Positions 31,139-42,520 of a stretch of 64,000 nucleotides of DNA are shown in pieces. Origin of the DNA: Nymphaea colorata. Its lineage: Eukaryota > Streptophyta > Magnoliopsida > Nymphaeales > Nymphaeaceae. The notes under the pieces are model-generated. The model had not been told where the DNA came from, made no database searches, and saw only the letters and a program-made list of their open reading frames with translations. Each line of letters begins with the position of its first letter. Within the stretch, counting starts at the first letter, position 1. The position numbers were made by a program, and so were the translations under genes. The DNA lies in NCBI RefSeq assembly GCF_008831285.2, contig NC_045147.1, positions 21,158,981 to 21,222,980 on the forward strand, in the 5' to 3' direction.

Positions 31139-33751
31139 CTACATGCTCCGTGAATCCATGGCGGCCTGCCCAATACAAGTTGACACGCTTCTGTTATCAT
31201 CAGTTTTCCACACAGTGGAAGACATGGACACCCCTTCATCATCACCATCTAGGCTCACATTGGAATAACCAGCAGCCAATCCCTCATCCATGTTCCCCTC
31301 TTCTTCCCTGATCTGTAAAAACAAGGCAATCTCCAAATTGCTTACCACATTGGCCATAGACGGACGCTTTGCACTTTTTTCTGCCAAGCACTTCTCGGCG
31401 GTTTTTGCATACCTGTGTAGGCACTCCGGCATGATTTTTCCCTCCAAGAACCGATCAATGATCTGCTCGGTTCTTCCCTCTCTAATAGACAACAACGCCC
31501 ACTCAGCCAGGCTGATCTCTTCCATTGGACGTGACATGTCGATCACGGGCCGAGCAGACAGAAGCTCTAACATAACTACCCCGAATGAGTAGACGTCTGA
31601 TTTCTCTGTCAACCTGCGCAGGCGGAAGTACTCTGGATCAAAGTAGCCGAAGGTGCCCTTCACCCCTGTGCTCACATGGCTGCAATCCAGTGACGATCCC
31701 ATCCTCGAGAGGCCGAAGTCGGAAACCTTGGCCACCCAATTCTCATCCAAGAGTATGTTTGTGGTTTTCACATCCCTATGTATAAGCGTATAGGTGGCTC
31801 CCGCATGAAGATAATGAAACCCCTTAGCCGCACCAATGCATATCTCAAGTCTCTGCCTCCAAGATAAAGGTGGGTGGTTAGTGCCATACAAGTGTTGACG
31901 CAGGGCGCCGTGAGCCATGTAATTATAGACAAGGATCATCTCGGAACTGTCGTATACCAGGTGGCGGTGGCGGAGCTTCGAGAGCATCTCGATTTCGTTT
32001 TGGAATTCGTGAGCGCCTTGGTGCGAGAGCTCGCTTCCCCTTTTTACGGCGACTACGATGCCACCGTCAATAACACCCTTGTAGACCTTGCCGAAACCGC
32101 CGGCCCCAAGAAGGAGAGACTCGCTGAAGTTGTCGGTGGCCTCAACGATCTCTGAGAACCTGAAGTGCCGGCAATAACCACTAGAGGCGTTGCTTAGAGC
32201 GCCCAGGCTCTTCCCTGCTGAAGATGCAGTCGATTTCCCGTTTTTCCCTTGTGCATAAGGAGATAGCGGGACCCACGTCGACCCACTACCACCACTCCCT
32301 TTCTCCTTCTTCTTCCTCTGGCACCCGCACAACAGGCAGCAGATGCAAGCGCCGACAACAAGCGCGGCAGCTATGCCGCCCACGGCGCCTGCAATCTCGA
32401 GCCTGTGACCACCACCACCATGACGACCAATGGGAGAACTATTCTCCTGTGCAGGCGCTGGCGGCGGGAGGTCTGGATTTGGTCCGGCAAGGTTACCAGG
32501 TGCGTTATTGATCTTGAACACTTCAAGCCCATTAAGTATTGCATCTGCGTAATGTGGTTCAACATCAATATCTGGATGGAGCTCAATCCACAAATCGCTT
32601 TGCTTGCCATTCGACCGAGGCAGTATTACCATGTAATCTCTATACACTGCCACCCCACTGTAAGGAGGAGCTTGGACGCTTTCCTTCGCACTGAGAATTA
32701 CATCGAATCCAGGATCCGCAGTCATATTATTCACGTACACATTGAATACCCTTCGGTTCTCTTGAAACACCTCAGACTGAATCTCACAAAAATGAAGTCT
32801 AATCAAGTAGCGGAATCCATTATCGACAGTAATAGACCAAGTGAGGTTGTAGTTCAGGTTGATAGAGGCATTAGGACCCATAGACCGAGCAGTGCCATAC
32901 ACGTCTGGTGGAGCAATGTACTCCGGGACAGCCTTTGAGTACTGGATACTTACGTTGGGATCACGGGAGTAGGAAACTCCCAAACCAGCAGCAAAGACGT
33001 ATGGAGAGTCATCAGACCAGGTTCGAGAGAGGGCAGAATCAGAGGTGGGGGAGATGTAAGCCCCTCCTACGTTTAACCGAACGATAGTTTGCAGAGCATC
33101 AGAATCACGTATGGGGTATATTTGGTTGGTTGGAACAGTGGAGGCACCTGAAGGGAACAATTCCGGCGAAGACACAATCTCTATTCCATTGATGAAGGCG
33201 AACGAATCGGAGGTGTTTGGTGAGGGAGTAAATGTGAGGGTGAGGTAGCCAGAGGAGGAGACAATGACGAAGAACTCACGCATGATGTAGGCTTGTGAGT
33301 TGGCTAAAGCGGTGATGGCGGGGCTGAAGTTGCTGAGCAGAGTGTAAGGCCCAGTTGTGACAGAAAAGAAGGCATTCTTAGGGTCTCGGTCATTGTAGAC
33401 AGCAGATAAAAAGTGGAGCCGAACGAAATGACGACCTTCAGGAAGTGCAGTGAAGTTGTAAGAGGAAGCAGAAGTGAAGATGCGAGCAGTTTGGTAGGGA
33501 ACTACAGAAGGGAGTTCAGCGCTAGAAGTTTGGGCAGTGAAAGAAGATTGTAAATTTGAGGGACCAAAGTGGGTGGTGGAGTCGTTGGTCCATCGACGCT
33601 TATCGGCATCAACATCGTCAGAGGAGCTGCCACAGTTGAGAAGGATACTCACGGGTTTGAAGGAAGGTGTGGAGCTGACAAGAGAAGAAAAAAGCAACAA
33701 ATGGAAGATAGATAGCAGAAGGAGAGGCAGCCAGCAAGTTGATTCCTTCAT
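31139..33751 (-). CDS. G8: chimeric CrRLK1L receptor kinase with a 6-residue kinase deletion
   Basis: An 870-residue open frame from the MKESTCW Met (33749-33751). The ectodomain, transmembrane helix and kinase N-lobe (GAGGFG at 549-554, VAVK Lys570) are class I. From NYMAHGALRQHLYG to the MDSRSM end the sequence is class II and closest to G10. Exactly at the switch, 18 bp are missing: other copies read RHLV(P/S)LIGYC(E/D)DSSEM, whereas this one reads RHLVYDSSEM. That removes the beta-4 strand region of the N-lobe. HRD (about 658-660) and DFG (about 678-680) are intact. The gene may encode a stable membrane receptor with impaired kinase activity. CrRLK1L kinase-dead forms can retain some function, so loss is not certain. 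Confidence 0.9.
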   Translation of the reverse strand: MKESTCWLPLLLLSIFHLLLFSSLVSSTPSFKPVSILLNCGSSSDDVDADKRRWTNDSTTHFGPSNLQSSFTAQTSSAELPSVVPYQTARIFTSASSYNFTALPEGRHFVRLHFLSAVYNDRDPKNAFFSVTTGPYTLLSNFSPAITALANSQAYIMREFFVIVSSSGYLTLTFTPSPNTSDSFAFINGIEIVSSPELFPSGASTVPTNQIYPIRDSDALQTIVRLNVGGAYISPTSDSALSRTWSDDSPYVFAAGLGVSYSRDPNVSIQYSKAVPEYIAPPDVYGTARSMGPNASINLNYNLTWSITVDNGFRYLIRLHFCEIQSEVFQENRRVFNVYVNNMTADPGFDVILSAKESVQAPPYSGVAVYRDYMVILPRSNGKQSDLWIELHPDIDVEPHYADAILNGLEVFKINNAPGNLAGPNPDLPPPAPAQENSSPIGRHGGGGHRLEIAGAVGGIAAALVVGACICCLLCGCQRKKKEKGSGGSGSTWVPLSPYAQGKNGKSTASSAGKSLGALSNASSGYCRHFRFSEIVEATDNFSESLLLGAGGFGKVYKGVIDGGIVVAVKRGSELSHQGAHEFQNEIEMLSKLRHRHLVYDSSEMILVYNYMAHGALRQHLYGTNHPPLSWRQRLEICIGAAKGFHYLHAGATYTLIHRDVKTTNILLDENWVAKVSDFGLSRMGSSLDCSHVSTGVKGTFGYFDPEYFRLRRLTEKSDVYSFGVVMLELLSARPVIDMSRPMEEISLAEWALLSIREGRTEQIIDRFLEGKIMPECLHRYAKTAEKCLAEKSAKRPSMANVVSNLEIALFLQIREEEGNMDEGLAAGYSNVSLDGDDEGVSMSSTVWKTDDNRSVSTCIGQAAMDSRSM

Positions 33752-34795
33752 CTCCCTGAGACACCTGAAGCCGAACAAAAGCACAGAATCTACTTTACCA
33801 TGTACATGTAAATGAAAAATTTCTAAGCATCCAAGAGAAATATTGCAGTGAAAAAGACTATTCCGGACAAAATTTGCAACTTTCTTAGCATCCCAACCAT
33901 TTTTGAGACTATAAATATTGGCTTGAAAATTTAAGCGGGGAGGTAGGAAGTAAGGAGAAGAAAAGAAGCTCTTTTCACGAAAGCAATTTGATTAGCGATT
34001 GAAGGGGTGATAGCAGCACCTGCAATCAAATTTACTGAAACCACAAATGCAGAGCAGCGATTGAAATTCTAAAAAAAAAAAAAAAATCAGAAAATAGAAC
34101 AGAAATAAAATTTGTATACTCCGACTTTTGATATTCCGCCGGGAAAAACGCAGATAGAGCTACTGCACGCGAGAGCTCGCTCCTGGGACACTCGTCTAAC
34201 GACTTGGATTTTACTGGATGACGGCAAAAAATTTCACAGAATAACTCTCCAGTTGCCTGAGAGAAACAGAGACGGGCAATAAGCGAAAACATGATGCTGG
34301 AGCGGAAGGACGTCCGATTCCAACACGCCACCTACATAGTGTGTGTGAAAGAGAGAGAGAGAGAGAGTAGTTACCAGTGCAGACAACAAATTGCTCCCAG
34401 ACGAGCTAGATTCCAGCCGGAAGCTTCATCCAGCTTAAGGAAGAACGGGATTGGAGGAGATGGAGCTCTGGCGGTGGAAGATACCTTTTTGGTAAATATC
34501 GCGTGGGATGGAGGAGGAAGACTGAGGAGTCCACCAGGAGAGAATCGACATCGTTGGGAAGCGACGACCATGCATCCATCTCCTCCACTCGACCTACACG
34601 AAGTGTTTTCTCTCTCTTCCAAAATTCCAAAATGGAGACAGAAAAGGCTGCATCAGAAAGCGATGATAATGGCGATCCGATGCGACGCGCAGTGGAGACA
34701 ACCATCGATCGGGTATTTACCTTCTTCCTTTCTCAGGCATCGAATTTCTGATCCCCCGAAGCAGAGTATTTCAATCGAACTGGTTATAAATCGAT
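33752..34795 (-). promoter_or_regulatory. Leader, intron and module of G8
   Basis: Conserved acceptor 13 nt before the ATG, GA tract 34343-34367 beside the donor-like gttaccagtgc, and leader module 34375-34795. The leader frame (MVVSTARRIGSPLSSLSDAA) is open for 99 codons, as in G1. The ACGT-core word is kept just upstream (gccgacgtgggg, near 34807). Confidence 0.6.
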
Positions 34796-37144
34796 TCCAA
34801 TTAATTGCCGACGTGGGGAAGTCGCGTTTCATATGCTTATTATTTTTCAAAAAATAAAAAATAAAGTTTTTTGTACCTTGTAATTATTTTTACATGTAGT
34901 TTATCTATTTTTCAAACGAATATGAACAATGTTTCTTGCTTATTCGCTTGATTGCCAGTATCATTGTACTGCTTAGCCGATTCGATTTTATTTCCAATTT
35001 TTCCAACATGGTTACTGAGTTTTGACTCTCTATTTAGGCTGACGGTGCTTTTAATCGATAGCAACTAGCATTTGGGCGATTTTTCATTTAACAATTCTTA
35101 AGATATACATGTTTTTCACATGTGATAGTATACTTTTAAGATCATAACAATTCCAACTGTTTATTACTACTATTTTCTCTAATTAAATATTTGCACTTCA
35201 ACACCGAACATGAAATAAAAAAGAGGTCATACCGTGTCAACTAGCATACACACACATATATATATTTTATGAACGTGAAGACTAACGACCGAAATGTTCT
35301 AATTATTTACTACTCATAGATAAGTTTTTGTTAGTGAAAAGAAATACATATAAGCGTAAGTTTTTAGTAAGAATGATTTCCCGGTTGTTTCATGTTGACA
35401 ATGACAAGCATCTGGGCGGCGGATTATAAACAAGAAGATAGAGACAAATAATAAAACTTTAAAGAAACAAAATATGTTTCGTCTTATACCTAACAGGCAA
35501 TAGAGGCGGTGAAAGATTGGAGAGAATTCAAGGGCTTAAATGTTTCTTTATGATGAGAAGTTATGAGATCACCTTGTCTAGCGACCTAATTGTTGATTGA
35601 TTATTTTAAAGAAGTTAAGAAACTTATTTGACTAATGGATGATATATGCCATGCATGACCACAGATGTATAGATCTTGCATATTTGTCGTTCATTTAAAT
35701 AAATTAAGGTAGATAAGATTTTGAGGAGGTTATTGCACTATTGATTTGTCCACTTCCAATGAGCGAACCCTATCTGGTGTTAGCTAAGACGTTTGAGACT
35801 TTATTGGATGTGAGGTCCTGGATCGTCGGATGGAGAAGATGTGCGGCTGGATGATTGGTTGTTCTGATTTGATGTCAATGTACACATTGTTGACACTTTC
35901 ATATATTCAGATTTCGGATCATATATCTTGTGGTTCAGTTTTACGCTGAATTATGACTCCAATTGGCTTAATTTCCTTTCTTATAATTATTCTATAGGTA
36001 TACAGCATAGTCACAAATAATATTTTGAAGTTACAAATTAAATGGTGAGGTTTTTCTTGAGTATATTACCAAGAACTGAAAAAAGGTGGCAAAAACGGGT
36101 AAAAGAGGGCAAATTTTTAAAAATTAAAAAATAAAAGTAGGGGGAAAATAAATTTAGTGATAAACTAATAACACAAACATAAAAAACTAAGTAGACTTGC
36201 AACAAATAAAAAATAGAAAATTAAAAAAAAACTGCTTGCCATTGATAAAACGTGAACAAAATGAAAAAAAAGGGAAAAAAGTTGTTTTCGTGTATTTCTG
36301 TTTTTAATTTAAAAAAACTTTTTTAAAAATTTTAAAGGGCAATTTGATTTATCGCGTTTTTTTTTTTTGAAAAAAATGTGTTTTTTATGACATTGGATAT
36401 AGTTTGTGATGATTAGGAATATGTTTAGTGGTGGTATTATTATTGATGTGCTTATTCATCGTGTTCTTACGGATCCTATTTTCTCATTCTTATTGATAAT
36501 TTTTTATGATATTATTATATTCTTACATTTTATTGCATTGTATTCTTTTCCTGAATATTGCATCATATAAGATTACAAAATTTTCAATTTTTCTTCCCAG
36601 ATCACTACACAAGTTGTTGTCGTTGTAAATACTTCGCTTGAGCTATAAGCTATGTAAGCTTCTCCCACGATCTGCATGATTTCTTCATAAACTAAAATAT
36701 TATGAAAGATTAACTTAGCTTTTAAAGCTAGTGTTACGCACGCTGCTGCCAAACAAGGGATGTTCAGACGCTAAATTTAGATTTGAAGGAGCTGAGTTGC
36801 ATTTGGAACTGAAACATACGCGACTGGATCAGATATTATTAATTCTTCACCTTGTATGTAAGAAGATGCATTGGATCAGATATTAATTCCATTCATATCG
36901 ATCTATTCCGTCATATTACAACCCAAGCAGGATTGGATACAAAACGTAATTTGAATAAACGGATCCTGCCCCAATCTGAGTGGATATATAGGCAAAATCT
37001 TATTTCAATTCATTTCTAACATCTTCAAGTTGATTAAGAACAACATGACCTCAATGTCCAAAGCGTTTCTTGTCCAAACCAGGCCTGGTACGCAACGGAT
37101 TTGCTCTTGAGCGGAGTCCATAACACAATCGTGAAATTATTACT
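34796..37144. other. Distal promoter of G8 and gene-free AT-rich spacer
   Basis: To about 35560 this matches the shared distal promoter and upstream region. Between about 35640 and 35950 there is decayed class II 3'-flank sequence (gtcggatggagaagatgtgcggctgg). From 36000 to 37140 it is AT-rich with several poly-A/T runs, and I recognise nothing in it. Confidence 0.5.
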
Positions 37145-37400
37145 TTAAGTTGATTCAATTTCATAAATTTCCTGTACATCACGAACAGATGGTCTGCTTC
37201 TCTCGTCCCTTGAAGACACGGATGCCTCTTCATCGTCCATTAAAGAACTGTTAGACGATCCCACCTCCTTCATGTTCCCCTCGTCTGCGCGGAATTGAAG
37301 AGCCAGAGCAAGCTCCAAACTGCTTACCACATTGGCCATAGATGGACGCTCTCCGCTTCTTTTAGCCAAGCAGTTGTATGCGGTCTGCGCGGAATTGAAT
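37145..37400 (-). pseudogene. G9: fragment of a class II kinase tail
   Basis: About 85 codons are recognisable, from the end of the kinase ([20 protein letters not shown]) through an acidic, serine-rich tail (DDEEASVSSRDE) to a TAA at 37145-37147. Everything upstream (rest of the kinase, membrane segment, ectodomain) is absent; beyond 37400 the sequence is unrelated. It is more divergent than other class II remnants and the tail end differs (EIYEIEST instead of MDSRSM). It is an old, separate relic between G8 and G10. Confidence 0.8.
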
Positions 37401-38933
37401 CTGCCAGTACGAGAAACACTCCGAAGATGCCAATGCTCAAAGGAGGATGAACAGAACCGAACAGAGGGGAGGGCGTGAAAGGCGATACCTCCTTGTCGGG
37501 CAATGGACATGTGCTAGGTGGGCCGTTGGCCACACAGTCTCACAAATTTTTAAAATTTCAAATTAGTGATTTTCAATAATTTATTTATTCATATATTAGG
37601 TGCCCCTTAACTTTATTCAATAATTTATTTATTCACTTTACCATGTTTGTTAATTTTTGAAGCAATAGCGATTGAACAAAAATTTATGGTTTTGCCACTG
37701 GCATGATGTAAAAATCAAACCACTTAAATTCTTATTAAAAATACATCAAACAAAAGAGAAACATGCCAACATGCTTACAAACACTAATTTAATATAAAGC
37801 ATACTTTGAAAACGTGGGGATGATTAGGCCCCAGCTTTTGATTAGAAAATAACGAATATATACTGATCATTTGTGTGTGTTTGTTCATTTGTAAAGGAGT
37901 ACCATTTCACCGGTCTAAGTGTTATGTTTGAGATTCCTTATTTTTGGTGTTCAACATGAGGATCTTTGTATGAGTCTTTGAACACTCTTGTAAGTAAAGT
38001 CTAATCAATCTTTTAGCTTACATTCCCTTGTGATGTAATGCCTTTTTAAGTAAATGAAACAAGTCATTACAAGTTCTTCTTCTCCTTGTGTCTATTTACG
38101 CACTCTTTGTTTTCAAGTTATCTGTGCATTTGCTTACCTTTTAAACTTACGACAGTTTGAAGGACTGTCGTATCTCACAGGCCGGCGAGAACAATCGCTC
38201 CGTGACTATTTATAAGTAGTTCTGAAAAACATTGGTTTGTTGTGAGGTGCCCTATAATTTGGGTATGTTTATCAGACATAAGTTCAAGTGACTTGGTGGT
38301 GTTGACCAGTTGGACATCATACCTTTCGATAATAGTATCTGGGTGTCAAGAGCAGGAGCAAAAGTCCATAGACGCGTAGCCTCCCTGAGGCAGATTGGGT
38401 GAGAAGCCAAACATGCAAAAGGATTGTCCAAAAAGATATGGGCTCTTAGTGTTGACATGGCTAACATGTTTCAAATTTTACTAAGGAAAAATGTTAAAAG
38501 CCATAAAAAAATAGAAAACCCTAAATTTGGACTAGTCTTAATATGAAACAAGTAACTGCGATGTGAGAGTAACTGCGATGTGACGGGTGCATCACGATGA
38601 GACAAGTAACTGTGAGATGTGGTGGGCAGGCCGACGTTGGCGCAATAAAAGGCAATGAAGGAGATGATTGTTTTTTCATCATTAACAACGATTTATTTAT
38701 GAACGCAAGAATAATAGGTCAATGAAAACTTAGATAACTGAATCGACAAGGGCTGTATAAAGTGGGTGGACTTGCTTAAAAATAAAACAATTTGATGGTG
38801 ACACCATATTTAGGCCAGAGAATGACCAAGCTCAACAGATAAATTTTACTTTCCACATGCTAAGATAAATTTTAAGATAATTTTCTATCTGAACAACACG
38901 AGTAGATGCACAAGTGCATACCATATCGCTCAG
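37401..38933. other. Intergenic, no gene recognised
   Basis: AT-rich sequence without coding domains. The last roughly 150 bp (from 38780) resemble the class II 3' flank (aacacgagtagatgcacaag) and probably form the 3' UTR region of G10. Confidence 0.5.
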
Positions 38934-41597
38934 CTACATGCTCCGTGAATCCATGGCGGCCAGCCCATCAGAAGTCCACCGGATTTTCTCATCATCAGTT
39001 TGCCACACCATGGAAGACATGGACACCCCTTCATCATCACCATCTAGGCTCACATTGGAATAACCAGCAGCCAGTCCATCATCCATGTTCCCCTCTCCTT
39101 CGCTGATCTGTAAAAACAGGGCAATCTCCAAACTGCTTACCACATTGGCCATAGACGGACGCTCTGCACTTTTTTCTGCCAAGCACTTCTCGGCGGTTTC
39201 TGCATACCTGTGTAGGCACTCCGGCGTGATTTTTCCCTCCAAGAACCGATCAATGATCTGCTCGGTTCTTCCCTCTCTAATAGACAACAATGCCCACTCG
39301 GCCAGGCTGATCTCTTCCATTGGACGTGACATGTCGATCACAGGCCGAGCACACAGAAGCTCTAACATAACTACCCCAAATGAGTAGACGTCTGATTTCT
39401 CTGTCAACCTGCGCAGGCGGAAGTACTCTGGATCAAAGTAGCCGAAGGTGCCCTTCACCCCTGTGCTCACATGGCTGCAATCCAATGATGACCCCATCCT
39501 CGAGAGGCCGAAATCAGAAACCTTGGCCACCCAATTCTCATCCAAGAGTATGTTGGCGGTCTTCACGTCCCTGTGTATGAGTGTGTAGGTGGCTCCGGCA
39601 TGAAGATAATGAAGCCCCTTAGCCGCACCAATGCATATCTCAAGTCTCTGCCTCCAAGATAAAGGTGGCTGGTTAGTGCCATAGAGGTGTTGACGCAGGG
39701 TGCCGCGAGCCATGTAGTTATAGACAAGGATCATCTCGGAACTGTCATCACAGTAACCGATTAGGGACACCAGGTGGCGATGGCGGAGCTTAGAGAGCAT
39801 CTCGATTTCGTTCTTGAATTCATGCACTCCCTGCTCTGCTTGTTGGTTCCCACGCTTGATGGCAACTTTGGTGCCGCCATCTATTTCACCTATGTAGACC
39901 TTGCCGAAGCCACCACGCCCAAGGAGGAGAGCATGGTCAAAATTGTTGGTGGCTGCTATTATCTCAGAGAGCGAAAAATGCCGACAATGAGTGATGGGGA
40001 AGTGATTAAGTGTCGCCTCATTACATCTAGAATCCTTGGTAGCTGTTGGAAGTGCAAACCATTTCCTCTTCGCCTGCTCAAGGGGAGATTGCAGTTTATG
40101 TTGACGTCCACCACCAACATCGCTCCATTTCGTCTTCCCTTTACCTTTCTTCTGTTGTCTAATCAGCACCAAGTAGAGGATGATAGCAATCCCCAACGCC
40201 ACGACAGTTACTGTTCCAATCACAACACCTATGATTGGGGTCTTATGGCCACCGTCACGCCCTACTTTTTCGGGTGAAGGCGGAGGCGAGAGGTCTGGAT
40301 TTGGCCGTGCAAGGTTTCTAGAGAGATCGCTGATCTTAATCACCTCAAGCCCATTAAGAATCGCATCTGCGTAATATGGTTGAACATCAATATCTGGATG
40401 GAGCTCAATCTTCAAGTCGCTTTGTTTGCCACTCGACGAAGGCACTATTACCATGTAATCTCTATACACTGCTACGCCAGTGTATGGAGGAGATTGGACG
40501 TTTTCCTTCGCACTGTAAATCACATCGAATCCAGGATCCGCAGTCATGTTGTTCACGTACACATTGAATACCCTTTGGTTCTCTTGGAACACCTCAGACT
40601 GAATCTCACAAAAATGAAGTCTAATCAAGTAACGGAATCCATTATCGACAGTGATAGACCATGTGAGGTTGTAGTTCAGGTTGACAGAGGCATTAGGACC
40701 CATAGACCGAGCAGTGCCATATACGTCTGGTGGAGCAATATACTCCGGGACATTCTTTGAGTACTGGATGCTTACATTCTGATCACGAGGGTATGAGACC
40801 CCTGAAGCATCAGGAAAGACATACGGCGTGTCATCATACCATGTTCTAAAGAGGCCAGAATCACCAGCGGGTGAGATGTATGCCCCACCAACATTTAGCC
40901 GAGCGACAGTTTGCAAGACATGATAATCATATATTCGGAATGTCAGGCCAGGAGTATTAACTATCTGGGAGGAGTTGGAGATGCCAGAGTTGAACAGTTC
41001 TGGCGAAGACACAATCTCAATTCCGTTGATGAAAGCGAACGAATAGGGTTTGCCCGATGAGGGAGCGAAAACAAGGGTGAGGGTTCCAGCGTGCCGGATG
41101 GTAATGAAGAATTCGTGTATGATGTAAGCTTGGTTGAAGTTTGTGACAATAGTAGCAGGGTTGAAGTTCTCGAGCAAAGTGTAAGCATCAGCAATGACAG
41201 AGAAGGTGGCATTATAGGGGTCGAGGTTGTTGTAGTAAGCAGGGAAAAAGTGGAGTCTAAGAAAATGGCGGCCTTCAGAGAGATCAGGAGACGTGTAAGT
41301 GGAAGTGGAAGTAAAGACTCGTGCAGTTCCATATGGAACTTTAGATGGGATTGGGAAAAAGTCAATGGTTTTGTTAGCTTGAGTGGGGAAAGAAGATGAG
41401 CCAGAGTAAGTGGCGCTAGAATCGTTGCTCCAGCGGCGCTTATCAGCATCGAGATCGTCGGCCGACGCCCCACAGTTTAGAAAGATTACATCCACCGGCT
41501 TGAAGGAAGAGGCAGCTGAGCATAACCGAGGGTCAAGAAGCAAGAAACAGCAGATATATTGGAAAAGCAGTCTCTCTGAAAAACTTGCCCTCTTCAT
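38934..41597 (-). CDS. G10: divergent CrRLK1L receptor kinase (class II tail, mosaic)
   Basis: An 887-residue intact frame with its own N-terminus (MKRASFSERLLFQYICC), signal peptide about 1-28, two malectin-like domains, a distinct transmembrane segment (IGVVIGTVTVVALGIAIILY) and juxtamembrane, and a kinase with GRGGFG at 560-565, VAIK Lys581, HRD 675-677, DFG 695-697 and [10 protein letters not shown]; it ends MDSRSM. Malectin A, the transmembrane region and the juxtamembrane are well diverged from G1, but malectin B from about EYIAPPDVYG to KIELHPDIDV is almost identical to class I copies, which indicates gene conversion. The C-lobe is nearly the same as that of G8. The leader module shared by other copies is absent upstream, so its expression is probably different. 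Confidence 0.92.
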   Translation of the reverse strand: MKRASFSERLLFQYICCFLLLDPRLCSAASSFKPVDVIFLNCGASADDLDADKRRWSNDSSATYSGSSSFPTQANKTIDFFPIPSKVPYGTARVFTSTSTYTSPDLSEGRHFLRLHFFPAYYNNLDPYNATFSVIADAYTLLENFNPATIVTNFNQAYIIHEFFITIRHAGTLTLVFAPSSGKPYSFAFINGIEIVSSPELFNSGISNSSQIVNTPGLTFRIYDYHVLQTVARLNVGGAYISPAGDSGLFRTWYDDTPYVFPDASGVSYPRDQNVSIQYSKNVPEYIAPPDVYGTARSMGPNASVNLNYNLTWSITVDNGFRYLIRLHFCEIQSEVFQENQRVFNVYVNNMTADPGFDVIYSAKENVQSPPYTGVAVYRDYMVIVPSSSGKQSDLKIELHPDIDVQPYYADAILNGLEVIKISDLSRNLARPNPDLSPPPSPEKVGRDGGHKTPIIGVVIGTVTVVALGIAIILYLVLIRQQKKGKGKTKWSDVGGGRQHKLQSPLEQAKRKWFALPTATKDSRCNEATLNHFPITHCRHFSLSEIIAATNNFDHALLLGRGGFGKVYIGEIDGGTKVAIKRGNQQAEQGVHEFKNEIEMLSKLRHRHLVSLIGYCDDSSEMILVYNYMARGTLRQHLYGTNQPPLSWRQRLEICIGAAKGLHYLHAGATYTLIHRDVKTANILLDENWVAKVSDFGLSRMGSSLDCSHVSTGVKGTFGYFDPEYFRLRRLTEKSDVYSFGVVMLELLCARPVIDMSRPMEEISLAEWALLSIREGRTEQIIDRFLEGKITPECLHRYAETAEKCLAEKSAERPSMANVVSSLEIALFLQISEGEGNMDDGLAAGYSNVSLDGDDEGVSMSSMVWQTDDEKIRWTSDGLAAMDSRSM

Positions 41598-41638
41598 CCT
41601 CTTTCCGTGACCTGAATATGAGAAACACTTAATTTAGT

Positions 41639-41799
41639 TCGCTAGGACGTTGATCTCCAGCATGTGAGTTGGAAAATGCTTTACCATTAAAGGCAACAAT
41701 TGGGGGGCTCCTATCATTTGTTTTTTGGTTCTTTTATTTGGCTGGATGAGGGAAAGGATTCTATTAAATCGAAATCAATCGGACTTGTGGAAATAATCT
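41639..41799. repeat. Dispersed repeat shared with 50022-50174
   Basis: The two stretches share ttgatctccagc, gtgagttggaaaatgcttta and aaaggattctattaaa. Here it lies directly upstream of G10; at 50 kb it follows the 49535-50005 duplication. It is likely an old promoter-side segment of a G10-type unit. Confidence 0.7.
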
Positions 41800-41847
41800 C
41801 TGCGTTCGGCAGGCAAATCTAAGACGGGGCAGGGGTTGAAGAGCACT

Positions 41848-42268
41848 TAGGGATGTCAACGGATCCGATTCAGATCGGATACATCTTCAACCATATCCGT
41901 TTTTTCGGATATTCATATATTCGGATTCGGATTTGAATTCGAATTCGGATAAAGCAAAGTCATATCCGAATCCGAAATCCGATTTTACAATCCGAATCCG
42001 ATTCGGATCCGAATTTTGAACCGGATTTTGCCATTTTTCAAGTATTAGATAGAGGATATTTGTCTAAAACTGAATCTGATCCGAATCCGTATCCGAATCC
42101 GATCCGATATTCATGCATATCCGAATTCGAATCCGAATCCGATCGGATGTCATTTATTAAATCCGAATCCGATCCGATTTCCTAATCGGATATTAAATTT
42201 TTATTCATATCCGTTTTTTTCAGATTGGATCGGTGGGATTTCCGATTCAAATGGGATATATTTTCCTA
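41848..42268. mobile_element. hAT-like non-autonomous element (MITE), TCCGAA-rich
   Basis: About 421 bp beginning TAGGGATGTCAACGG and ending TTTTCCTA (short imperfect inverted ends), flanked by the 8-bp near-direct repeat agagcact (41840-41847) and agcgcact (42269-42276). An 8-bp target duplication and TAGGG-type ends are hAT hallmarks. The interior is a degenerate array of gga/tccgaa words on both strands, which could fold back. It has no coding capacity. Confidence 0.65.
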
Positions 42269-42520
42269 AGCGCACTGCAGAACTAGCACCTGAAGTTCTT
42301 CAGAATATGATGGAAAAAATGCCAGAAAAGCGATTCCAAAGCTGACATTTTCACAAAAACGATATTCACAAAAACGGAATAAAGGATGCTATATTCTCAT
42401 AAATGAACTAGAAAAAGTGCCAATCAACTCTTTTGCTCAGAGGCCTACTCAGGACCTAGGAAAAAAAAAAGGAAAAGAAAAGTGAACTGCGCCAAAGAAG
42501 AAAAATATGGCACGTGAAAC

